DNA from: Candidatus Hydrogenedentota bacterium
GTDB lineage: Bacteria; Hydrogenedentota; Hydrogenedentia; Hydrogenedentales; CAITNO01
Assembly: GCA_029554925.1 (NCBI GenBank)
Contig: JAKPUV010000831.1
Span: 1-14,742, forward strand
Reading direction: 5' to 3'
Length of the DNA stretch: 14,742 bases
Shown: positions 5,796 through 13,175 of the stretch, one piece after another
Layout of the letters: every line of letters begins with the position of its first letter
Position numbering within the stretch: position 1 is the stretch's first letter
Notes under the pieces: model-generated
Told to the model about the DNA's origin: nothing
Databases searched by the model: none
What the model saw: only the letters and a program-made list of their open reading frames with translations
Program-made: the position numbers and the translations under genes

Positions 5796-8700
5796 ATGCC
5801 TCGCATCTTTCGTGTCGGTCTGGCCGTGATGGTGATGGCGGCCGTGCTCACAGCGGTCGGCTGCAAAAGGAATCCGTCGGAACGGACGCCCTTGCCGGAG
5901 TTCACGGCGAGTGCGACTTCCGGTTCGGTTCCGCTCACGGTGGGCTTCGTTGACCGTTCCGTGCCCGGGGGGACGCCCATCGAGGGGTGGCAGTGGGATT
6001 TCGGCGACGGCACCTACAGCACCCAGCGCAACCCGGAGAAGACCTACTATCAGGCCGGCCTGTACACGGTCCGCCTGACGGTCACCTCTTCCCAGGGGAA
6101 TTTCACCCGCGAATCGCCCGATCTCGTGGAGGTCAAGGATCCCACCACCTTTGACGTGCTTGATGAGAATGGGGGCACGGTCGTGGTGCGCGGAGTCAAG
6201 ATTGCCGTGCCCGCCGGTGTGCTGGACGAGGAGACGGTTTTTGGCGTCAAAGACGACGCCACATCGGTGCCCATGCCCTCCACGGAGGACACGGTGCGCC
6301 TGTCCGACTCGTTCACCATCCAGCACAACAACGGCAGCCCGGACATGTACCTGTTTGGCGCCGACGGAAAGATCATCCCCACGGTGGTGAGCATTCCGAC
6401 GATCCGCGGCCGGGTGCCCGCCACGGGCGTGGAAAAGGGGCAGATTTTCATTCTGGCGCGTCTGGAGGACGGCCGCATGCTGCCGATTCCGGCCTACGCC
6501 TCGGGCGAGTATGTGACAGCCGAGGTGATGCGCCTGCCGGCGCGCGCCGCGTTCACGGCCATCTACCGCCCGGGCAGCCAGACTTACGCGGCCAGCGATT
6601 TCGCCGAAGCCAAGGAGGATCTGGAGCCCGTCCGCGTGTGGGCGAACACCTGGAACGTGAATGTCAGCCTGGAAACGCTGAAGCAGCTGACCGCGCTGCG
6701 TCTCGGCAGCATCGAGGACGGCGCGACCTTCGGCCGCCGCGATTTCACGGACACCGAGATTGCCGAGACCGGCGGCGGCCTGATTGCGGGCGTGCAGAGC
6801 ATCCATGAGGAACTCGCGGAGAGCGAAGTCCGCCATCCGGCGTTGGTCGAGCGCGAGGACGCCTACGGGCTGGTCATCTACAACATGGCCGCGCAGTACC
6901 CGCCGAACTACGACCGCTTTTCCTCGCTGGTTTACCAGGACGATTTTTTCGGGTATCTGGTGGTTGATCCCGGCCAGCTGCTGCGGATCGCCTCGGGCAA
7001 CGCCGCCCGCCTGGCTGCGGCCCCGGAGAACCGCGACGTGGCCCAGATCATCGGGCCGGCGGCCGCGTTTGTCGAGGGCATCTTCGACGCGGTGATCACC
7101 GCCTACGATTACCCCGATCTCACGACCACCGGCGATCCGCTTTTCGGACTGCCCGTGCCCGCGGACCGGGACGCGGCCGGAAATGTCCGCGCCGTGCACT
7201 TCCTGGAGGGGCTCCAGCGCGGCGGCGGCACCTATCTCGGCCAGTCCTACGAGGATCTGGACGCGCGCGGGCTGGAGGACGGCCAGTTTGCCCGGCTGTC
7301 GCTTCCCCTGATGTTCCCCTACAGTCCCGACGTTTCCGACTACGCGCAGGCCGCGCAGGAGTTCTACTTCTACCTGCAGAACCTGTACGACGACGAGGCG
7401 GACACGGACCCCGACCACAATAACGACCCGGACTATGAGAACCCGCTTTTCGTGATCGGGGGGACCATGGAGGGGCTCCGTGAAGTGGCCGATGAGGCGG
7501 AGGAGCAGGGGATTACCGTCACGTATCCCGAGGCGCTTCTGGCCTCCCTTCAGGTCATGAACGAGGTGATGGAGGACACCCTTCCCGCCTACTTCTGGGA
7601 CTACGCCCGGGACCGCGCCTTCGAGAACAGCGGCACGGCGATGCTGCGCGCCTCCGATGAGGCACGGCCGCCGTTCACCCTGAACGAGGACCGGTTTGCG
7701 GAGGGGTTCCTGGCGCATCTGCCCCTGGCGGCCCCCGGCGACACCGGGGAGGTGACGCCGGAAAGCCACCCGAACTTCGAGAACATCCTGCCCATGTCCG
7801 CGCGGGCCGTCGTCATCGAGACCAGCGCCATGACCACCGAGCTGACCATCGAAGTTAACGCCGCCGCCTGGAAGGCCGACGGCGACGGCAACTCCCTCAA
7901 GGCGAAAGTCTATGTCGAGGGCTTCGACGGCGTGGAACTGGACCAGCCCGCCGGCGTCTACGGCGCCTATGAGCTGGCCGACACCGACACCGACGGGATC
8001 AACGACACCGTGGTGGTTTCCGGGCTCCGCACCCCCGGCGAATGCGGCCGCCGCGTTGTGCTTGTGGCCGCCAACCTCAACCTCGAGGGGTTCAACACGC
8101 TCGAGGTTGCGGCCAAGTCCTGGTCCGTGCTGGACATGCCCGAGGAGCAGGTGCTCCGCGAGTACGTGCATTCCTGCGAGCCGAACTTCACCTACCGCCT
8201 CCGCAACACCATCGCTTCCCAGGGCAGCGGCTACACCGGCTATCTCCTTGAGATGACGTCCGGCTCCTGGCGCGGCGCGGGGGAGGTGTACGAGCCCGAG
8301 TGGAAGCACTACATCACCGTTGTCGAGCCGGACAACGTCACCTCCTCGACGGCGTTGCTGGTCATCTCCGGCGGCAGCACGGGCTCCACCCCCTCGACTT
8401 CCCTGTCCGCGGCCCTGCTGCCCTTCGCCAAGAACACCGGCTCGGTCGTGGCGCTGCTGCAGGCCGTCCCCAACCAGCCGCTGAACTTCACCGACGACAC
8501 CCGCGGCCGGTCCGAGGACGCGATCATCGCGTACAGCTACGACAAGTACATGAACTCGCACAAGGCGGGCGCCCCGGACATGACCTGGCCCGCCCTGCTG
8601 CCCATGACCCGCGCCGCGGTGAAGACCATGGACACGCTGCAGGACTTCCTGGGATCCAAGGCGACGGGCCCGATCACGCTTGACCGGTTCGCGGTGACGG

Positions 8701-9617
8701 GCGCCTCGAAGCGCGGCTGGACCTCGTGGCTGACGGCGGCCTCCGACGACCGCGTTTCCGCGGTCATGCCCATCGTCATCGACGTCCTCGGCATGGAGCG
8801 GCAGATGGAGCACCACCGCCGCGCCTACAGCAGCTACCCGGAGAACAGCCCCTCGGACTACATCTTCGGCGGGTACTCCACGGCCATCGAGGACTACGTC
8901 GAGATGAACGTCTTCCAGCGGTTCGGCACGACCGAGTCCGAGTCCCTGCTGAAGATCGTGGACCCCTTCACCTACCGTGACACGCTCACGATGCCCAAGC
9001 TCATCCTCAACTCCACGGGCGACCAGTTCTTCCTGCCCGACTCCTCGCAGTTCTACTACAACGAGCTGCTGGGCACGAAGTACGTCTACTACGCGCCGAA
9101 CACCGACCACAGCCTGTCCGGCAGCGTTGCGTCGCTGGACCAGGGCACGCTCGACAGCCTGCAGGCGTTCTACATCGCGCACGTGCGCAACACGAACCGT
9201 CTGCCGGGCGACGACGTGGTCGTGCCCGCCTTCTCCTGGACCTTCGAGACCGACGAGGCGGAGGGCAAGGCGCGCATCATCGTCACCACCACCCAGCGGC
9301 CCGAATCGGTGGCGCTGTGGCGCGCCACCAACCGCGACGCCCGGGACTTCCGCCTGCAGGTGGTGGGTTCCGCATGGACCAAGAACGAGCTGGTCTCCGA
9401 GTGCCAGCAGGCCTGCCTGGAGGGCCCGTGCGACTGCGACCCGGCCGGCCCCATGCAGACCTATGTCGCGGAGGTCAACATTCCTGAGGAGGGGTGGCGC
9501 GGGTTCTACGTGCTGCTGACCTTCCCCGGTCCGGACCCGATGCAGCCCAACCTCAAGTACCACTTCTCCACGCCTGTGCGGGTGGTGCCCGATGTGTATC
9601 CCGACGAGCTGAGGTAA
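5796..9617 (+). CDS. Putative lipoprotein: PKD domain plus PhoPQ-activated (PqaA-type) alpha/beta-hydrolase domain
   Basis: A 1273-residue exported protein. I chose ATG 5796 because it begins a textbook signal peptide (MPRIFRVGLAVMVMAAVLTAVGC) with a likely lipidated C23; the AVG before it is a slightly atypical lipobox. The ribosome site (GAAGAAAGG, 10 bases off) is weak. Residues 35-114 form a PKD domain (WDFGDG at 67-72). Residues about 120-220 (VKIAVPAGVLDEETVF) resemble a ZU5-like surface domain. A long middle region is unrecognised but carries a DTDTDGIND calcium-type loop (729-737). From about residue 785 the protein matches the PhoPQ-activated pathogenicity-related family: GASKRG with nucleophile S971, GDQFF with D1076 and TDHS with H1105 give a plausible triad. 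A Cys cluster (C1203, C1207, C1212, C1214) lies near the end. The substrate is unknown; PqaA in Salmonella is linked to antimicrobial-peptide resistance. It probably acts on the outer membrane or cell surface. Monocistronic, with its own promoter and terminator. Confidence 0.85.
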   Translation: MPRIFRVGLAVMVMAAVLTAVGCKRNPSERTPLPEFTASATSGSVPLTVGFVDRSVPGGTPIEGWQWDFGDGTYSTQRNPEKTYYQAGLYTVRLTVTSSQGNFTRESPDLVEVKDPTTFDVLDENGGTVVVRGVKIAVPAGVLDEETVFGVKDDATSVPMPSTEDTVRLSDSFTIQHNNGSPDMYLFGADGKIIPTVVSIPTIRGRVPATGVEKGQIFILARLEDGRMLPIPAYASGEYVTAEVMRLPARAAFTAIYRPGSQTYAASDFAEAKEDLEPVRVWANTWNVNVSLETLKQLTALRLGSIEDGATFGRRDFTDTEIAETGGGLIAGVQSIHEELAESEVRHPALVEREDAYGLVIYNMAAQYPPNYDRFSSLVYQDDFFGYLVVDPGQLLRIASGNAARLAAAPENRDVAQIIGPAAAFVEGIFDAVITAYDYPDLTTTGDPLFGLPVPADRDAAGNVRAVHFLEGLQRGGGTYLGQSYEDLDARGLEDGQFARLSLPLMFPYSPDVSDYAQAAQEFYFYLQNLYDDEADTDPDHNNDPDYENPLFVIGGTMEGLREVADEAEEQGITVTYPEALLASLQVMNEVMEDTLPAYFWDYARDRAFENSGTAMLRASDEARPPFTLNEDRFAEGFLAHLPLAAPGDTGEVTPESHPNFENILPMSARAVVIETSAMTTELTIEVNAAAWKADGDGNSLKAKVYVEGFDGVELDQPAGVYGAYELADTDTDGINDTVVVSGLRTPGECGRRVVLVAANLNLEGFNTLEVAAKSWSVLDMPEEQVLREYVHSCEPNFTYRLRNTIASQGSGYTGYLLEMTSGSWRGAGEVYEPEWKHYITVVEPDNVTSSTALLVISGGSTGSTPSTSLSAALLPFAKNTGSVVALLQAVPNQPLNFTDDTRGRSEDAIIAYSYDKYMNSHKAGAPDMTWPALLPMTRAAVKTMDTLQDFLGSKATGPITLDRFAVTGASKRGWTSWLTAASDDRVSAVMPIVIDVLGMERQMEHHRRAYSSYPENSPSDYIFGGYSTAIEDYVEMNVFQRFGTTESESLLKIVDPFTYRDTLTMPKLILNSTGDQFFLPDSSQFYYNELLGTKYVYYAPNTDHSLSGSVASLDQGTLDSLQAFYIAHVRNTNRLPGDDVVVPAFSWTFETDEAEGKARIIVTTTQRPESVALWRATNRDARDFRLQVVGSAWTKNELVSECQQACLEGPCDCDPAGPMQTYVAEVNIPEEGWRGFYVLLTFPGPDPMQPNLKYHFSTPVRVVPDVYPDELR

Positions 9618-9631
9618 GCGCCTGAAAAATC

Positions 9632-9660
9632 CGGCCCCGGAGACGCCGTCTCCGGGGCCG
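9632..9660. terminator. Bidirectional intrinsic terminator between convergent genes
   Basis: CGGCCCCGGAGA (9632-9643) and TCTCCGGGGCCG (9649-9660) form a perfect 12-bp stem with a 5-base loop. TTTTCATTT follows on the + strand and, read on the - strand, ATTTTT follows the other arm. It lies 14 bases after the lipoprotein stop and 32 bases beyond the lpxK stop, so it can end both transcripts. Confidence 0.9.
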
Positions 9661-9692
9661 TTTTCATTTCGTCTTCCCTTGCGCGGGGGAGG

Positions 9693-10697
9693 TCAGGGTA
9701 TGAAGTCCGCGAGCCCCATGCGGAGCGCATGGACCCCCTCAAGCCCCCGGGCCGCAGGGCCGAGGCGGGCGGCGTCCTTCTCCGTGATGACGACGGGGAG
9801 ACGGCCGCGGAGCAGTTCGGCGGGTATCGGCGCGTGGTCGGGGAGGGCGGTCTTGCGGGCGATGCGGCATCCAAGCGCCTCCAGTGTGCGGAAGAATGAC
9901 TCGGGGCGGCCCACACCGCACACCGCGGCGATTTCCTCGCCGCGAAACCGGTCCGTCGCCGCGGGCGGCCCGCCGTCCAGCGGCAGGAAGGCCTCCGGCG
10001 CGTGCCGTGTCATGCGGATGGGCGTGTGCGGACAGTGGCGGCGGACGGTGTTCAGGAGTTCCGAAAGGTCCGCCGCTTCGTCGCAGCGCGTGAGCACCAC
10101 ATGGGTCGCACGGGCCATGGCCTCCAGGGGCTCGCGCAGGGTGCCCGCGGGCAGGATGCGTCCGTTCCCGAAGGGGTTGCCCGCGTCCACCAGCAGGATG
10201 TTCTCATCGCGCTCCAGCGCGACGGCCTGAAAACCGTCGTCCAGAATCAGCAACGTGCAGCCGTGCGCGACCGCCGCGCGGGCGCCCGCCACCCGGTCGC
10301 GCGCGCGGACCACGCAGCATTCGGGGAATCTGGCGGCGATCATCGCCGCCTCGTCGCCCAGCGCGCCGGGGTCCGGCGGCGACGCGGAGTCGGCCCCGCG
10401 GAAAACAAGCGGTTCGGACACGCGGCGGCCCCCGTATCCCCGTGTGAGCACGGCCACGCGATGCCCTTGGGCAATTTCGAGGGCGGTCCGCTCGATGACC
10501 GCCGGGGTCTTGCCCGTGCCCCCGGCGGTGATGTTGCCGAAACTGACCACCGGTACGTCCACACGGAACCGGGGGCCGCGCAGGCGCAGGCGCATGCCGG
10601 CACGCTGCACAAGCGACGCCGCCCGTAGCAGGCCGTCAACCGGTGCGGGCAGGGGGGCTCCGCGGCGGATTTTCTCGGCCAGGCGGTCGGGGGTCAT
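9693..10697 (-). CDS. lpxK: Tetraacyldisaccharide 4'-kinase
   Basis: A 334-residue protein of normal length for LpxK, the inner-membrane kinase that phosphorylates the 4' position of the lipid A disaccharide precursor to give lipid IVA. Visible motifs in order are an N-terminal amphipathic/hydrophobic stretch (about 20-40), the unusual P-loop GNITAGGTGKTP (54-65), LTRGYGG (84-90), GDEAAMIA (114-121), the LILDDGFQ acidic motif (150-157), ILPAGTLREP (181-190) and a late VITEKDAARL segment. The set is intact, so the enzyme should be active. Its presence shows the cell builds lipid A. It is the last gene of a - strand operon; its ATG overlaps the dprA stop (ATGA). The pairing with dprA is not a metabolic link and probably reflects genome packing. 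Confidence 0.97.
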   Translation of the reverse strand: MTPDRLAEKIRRGAPLPAPVDGLLRAASLVQRAGMRLRLRGPRFRVDVPVVSFGNITAGGTGKTPAVIERTALEIAQGHRVAVLTRGYGGRRVSEPLVFRGADSASPPDPGALGDEAAMIAARFPECCVVRARDRVAGARAAVAHGCTLLILDDGFQAVALERDENILLVDAGNPFGNGRILPAGTLREPLEAMARATHVVLTRCDEAADLSELLNTVRRHCPHTPIRMTRHAPEAFLPLDGGPPAATDRFRGEEIAAVCGVGRPESFFRTLEALGCRIARKTALPDHAPIPAELLRGRLPVVITEKDAARLGPAARGLEGVHALRMGLADFIP

Positions 10698-11836
10698 GCG
10701 CGTGAGAAGCGCTTGCCGCTGTGCTGGCGGACAAGCCCCTTGAGTTCGAGGATGGTCAGGGCGCTCAGGGTCTCCGAGACGGCCCTCCGGCAGGTCAGCG
10801 CGATTTCGTCCACGAAGGCACCCTCGCTGCTGAGGGACGCCAGAATGTCCGTCTCCAATTCGGTGAGGCCGGGGGCCGAAAGCGGGGGAGGGGGGGGCTG
10901 GTCCGCCGTGTCCCGGGTATCAGGGGGCGTGTGGGACGAGTCCGGCGCGGGGGCCGCATGGGCCGCCGTGGGGATCCGCAGCTCCACCAGGATGTCCTCG
11001 ACCGTCTCCACCAGGCGCGCCCCCTCGCGGATCAGGGCGTGGGGTCCCCGGCTGTTGGGGCGTCCCGCCTCGCCCGGCACGGCGAAGACTTCGCGGCCCT
11101 GCTCGGCGGCATGTTTCGCGGTGATGAGGGACCCGCTTCCCGGCGGCGCCTCGACAACCACGGTGCCGAGGCTGATGCCGCTGATGATGCGGTTGCGCTG
11201 GGGGAAATTGGTCTTGAGCGCGCTCATGCCCATGGGGAAGGGGGAGATGACCGCGCCCTGCGCGATGATCCGGCGCATGAGGTCCGCGTGGGCCGCGGGA
11301 AACACCTGGTCCACGCCGGAGCCGACCACGGCGATGGTCCGCCCGCCCGCCTTCAGCGCGCCCTCGTGCGCCGCGGCGTCAATTCCCTCCGCCATGCCGC
11401 TGACCACGGTGATGCCGCGCGCGGCGAGGTCCCCGGCGAGCCGTTCGGCCATGGCCGCGCCGTAGTGCGAGGGGCGGCGTGTGCCCACGATGGCCACCGC
11501 GTACTGGTCCGTCTCGCAAAGCGCGCCGCGCACGAACAGCATGAGCGGCGGGTCGTAGATTTCCGCCAGCAGCGTCGGATACCCCGGGTCGTCCATCGTG
11601 ATGACCGCCGCGCCGTGCAGGCGCATCAGCCGCTCCTGGGTTTCCGTGTCCACGGCGTCGCGGTACTGGCGGATGTTTCTGGCCACGCTTTTTCCGACCA
11701 CCTCGGCCAGCTCCGCCTCGGCCGCGGCCAGCACCTTTGCCGGGCTGCCGAAGCGGGCCATCAGGCGCACGAAACGCGTGCCCCCCACGCCGGGCACCAG
11801 TGCCAGCGTCATCCAGTCCCGCTGGCGGCCGCTCAT
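10694..11836 (-). CDS. dprA: DNA processing protein DprA (Smf), RecA loader in natural transformation
   Basis: A 380-residue DprA. I use the ATG at 11836, which overlaps the upstream stop (ATGA) and puts the family's opening (WMTLALVPGVGGTRFVRLMARFGSP, a helix-hairpin-helix-like region) at the N-terminus; an in-frame ATG at 11926 would add 30 residues lying inside the neighbour. The Rossmann-like core has VGTRRPSHYG (117-126), SGMAEGIDAAAH (146-157), a VGSGVDQVFP strand and QRNRIISG (213-220), all hallmark DprA segments. A Pro-rich linker (about 289-322, with a run of five prolines) leads to a C-terminal winged-helix domain (324-380). DprA binds incoming single-stranded DNA and loads RecA, suggesting competence, although DprA is widespread and no other competence gene is visible here. 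Confidence 0.97.
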   Translation of the reverse strand: MSGRQRDWMTLALVPGVGGTRFVRLMARFGSPAKVLAAAEAELAEVVGKSVARNIRQYRDAVDTETQERLMRLHGAAVITMDDPGYPTLLAEIYDPPLMLFVRGALCETDQYAVAIVGTRRPSHYGAAMAERLAGDLAARGITVVSGMAEGIDAAAHEGALKAGGRTIAVVGSGVDQVFPAAHADLMRRIIAQGAVISPFPMGMSALKTNFPQRNRIISGISLGTVVVEAPPGSGSLITAKHAAEQGREVFAVPGEAGRPNSRGPHALIREGARLVETVEDILVELRIPTAAHAAPAPDSSHTPPDTRDTADQPPPPPLSAPGLTELETDILASLSSEGAFVDEIALTCRRAVSETLSALTILELKGLVRQHSGKRFSRA

Positions 11837-13035
11837 TTCACGCGCCCCTTGGGGGTCTTCGGCCCCGAGGAAGGCCGTGTCGAGGTCTCCGAAGTCCCGC
11901 TGGTCCCCGTTTCTGTCGCTTCCCATGGCATTCCTCCCGCCTGCGGCGGCGCGGACGGGGGGGGCTCCAGCAGGAGTTCCCGCGCCCAGGCCTCCGGGTC
12001 GGGGCCGTAGTTCAGCCCCGTGATTTCCTTCAGCACCCGCGCCGCAGGCTGGGCCATGGCCTTGTCGGCGCGCATGATGTCAATAAGCGTCGGCACCGCG
12101 TCCACCGCGGGCAGCATGCCCAGGAGCCGCACGGCCTCCATGCGTACCCGGGCGGCCTGCCCGGTTCTTCCCGCCGCCGTGTCGGCCACGGTGCGCCAGC
12201 CCGGCGGGGTGTTGATTTCCGCCAGCCCGCGCAGGGCCGCCAGGCGCGCCGAGGTTTCCGGGTGCTCCAGCAGCGCGGCAAGGGCATTATACGCCCCCGG
12301 CCACCGCAGCATGGCCAGCGCGCGCGCGGCGGTGTCCGCAAGCTGCGGGTCGGGCGCCCACGCCAGGCGCGCCAGCGGCTCCGCGGCGGCGGTCACCCCC
12401 ATGCGCCCAAGGCAGTAGGCGGCGGCCCGCTTGTGCCGGGCGGTTTCCAGTTCGGTGCCGAGCGTCTCCAGCAGCAGCGCATCCGCCAAACCCGCAAGCC
12501 GGGGAAGGGCGGCGTCCAGTGTCCGCACGGCCTCCGGGGCGCCCCAGGCCATGGTGCGGATCATGTAGGCGAAAAGATGCGCGGGCGGCGTGTCTGCGGC
12601 ACACTTGGCGGCGGCATCCCGTATTTCGGGCGAGGCGTCCAGCAGCCCCGCGACGCACCTGCCGATTTCCTGTTCGGCATTTGCCGACAGGGGGAACGCC
12701 TCCAGCGCGCGCGCGCGGGCGGAGGGGTCGGCGGAATCTGAGAGGAGTGCGGGGAGACGCCCGGTGTCCGGGGACCCGTCTTGCCCGGTGTCCCCGCCTT
12801 GTTCCGACTCCGGAAAGGCGGGGGGAACCTCAAGGGAGGGGGCGGTTTCGGGCGCGGGTGTGGGGATAGCACCCGCGGGGCGACCGGGCACATGGGGGGC
12901 GGGAGAGGGGGGAACCCCGGTGGGCGCCCCTGCCGGGAACGCCTCCACCGGCCCCGCGAAGCAGGCCGCGTGCGCGAGCAGGAAGAGCGCGGGCGCGATC
13001 GCGGAGAACGGGGCTGTTCTGAACGGGCACATCAT
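11833..13035 (-). CDS. Exported HEAT-repeat protein
   Basis: A 400-residue protein. The start is placed at ATG 13035 (13032 is an adjacent alternative) because the translation then begins with a signal peptide: basic/short n-region, hydrophobic APALFLLAHAACFA core and an AxA-type site shortly after. Residues about 45-110 are a Pro/Gly-rich low-complexity stretch. Residues about 120-340 are helical HEAT/armadillo-type repeats, recognisable from recurring patterns such as HKRAAAYCLGRMGVTAAAEPLARL, TSARLAALRGLAEI and RMEAVRLLGMLPAVDAVPTLIDIM. The C-terminus is a Ser/Thr/Pro-rich basic tail (GPKTPKGRVK). Such repeats are protein-binding scaffolds; no catalytic domain is visible, and the partner is unknown. 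It is probably periplasmic or surface-exposed. It is first in the operon with dprA and lpxK (ATGA overlap). Confidence 0.85.
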   Translation of the reverse strand: MMCPFRTAPFSAIAPALFLLAHAACFAGPVEAFPAGAPTGVPPSPAPHVPGRPAGAIPTPAPETAPSLEVPPAFPESEQGGDTGQDGSPDTGRLPALLSDSADPSARARALEAFPLSANAEQEIGRCVAGLLDASPEIRDAAAKCAADTPPAHLFAYMIRTMAWGAPEAVRTLDAALPRLAGLADALLLETLGTELETARHKRAAAYCLGRMGVTAAAEPLARLAWAPDPQLADTAARALAMLRWPGAYNALAALLEHPETSARLAALRGLAEINTPPGWRTVADTAAGRTGQAARVRMEAVRLLGMLPAVDAVPTLIDIMRADKAMAQPAARVLKEITGLNYGPDPEAWARELLLEPPPSAPPQAGGMPWEATETGTSGTSETSTRPSSGPKTPKGRVK

Positions 13036-13133
13036 GCGGACATTTTCCGCAACGCGGCGGGTGGACGCAACTCTTTGGACGCGTGGGAGGGAAGGGCAGG
13101 CCTGCGCAAAACCGGGACGCCGCCGGGATGGTC

Positions 13134-13139
13134 TATAGT
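13134..13139 (+). promoter_or_regulatory. Possible -10 box for the divergent CPBP-like gene
   Basis: TATAGT lies 36 bases before ATG 13176 in the 140-base divergent intergenic region, matching the -10 consensus at five of six positions. No convincing -35 box lies at the right distance, so this is a tentative call. Confidence 0.3.
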
Positions 13140-13160
13140 TCTGTTCACCAATCGAATCAG

Positions 13161-13165
13161 AGGAG
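13161..13165 (+). promoter_or_regulatory. Ribosome binding site deciding the start at 13176
   Basis: AGGAG with a 10-base spacer to ATG 13176. The in-frame ATGs further upstream (13083 and 13128) lack such a site and would extend the protein across the promoter region. Confidence 0.6.
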
Positions 13166-13175
13166 CGGCACGGCA

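Noticed and set aside
5682..9563. A 3.9-kb open frame on the - strand across the whole lipoprotein gene
   Set aside because: Its translation is low-complexity Gly/Val/Arg/His-rich with no recognisable domain. The + strand frame has a signal peptide, PKD domain and hydrolase motifs. Long antisense frames are expected in GC-rich genes.
10721..12010. A long + strand frame opposite dprA
   Set aside because: Composition is biased to Arg/Gly/His without domain signal, while the - strand encodes a clear DprA.
13036..13050. GCGGA/TCCGC small inverted repeat next to the HEAT-repeat start
   Set aside because: A five-base stem is common by chance in GC-rich DNA.
13042..13070. Possible - strand promoter TTGCGT-N17-GAAAAT for the HEAT-repeat operon
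   Set aside because: Both boxes are weak, and transcription would begin at the start codon itself (leaderless). I do not list it as a feature.
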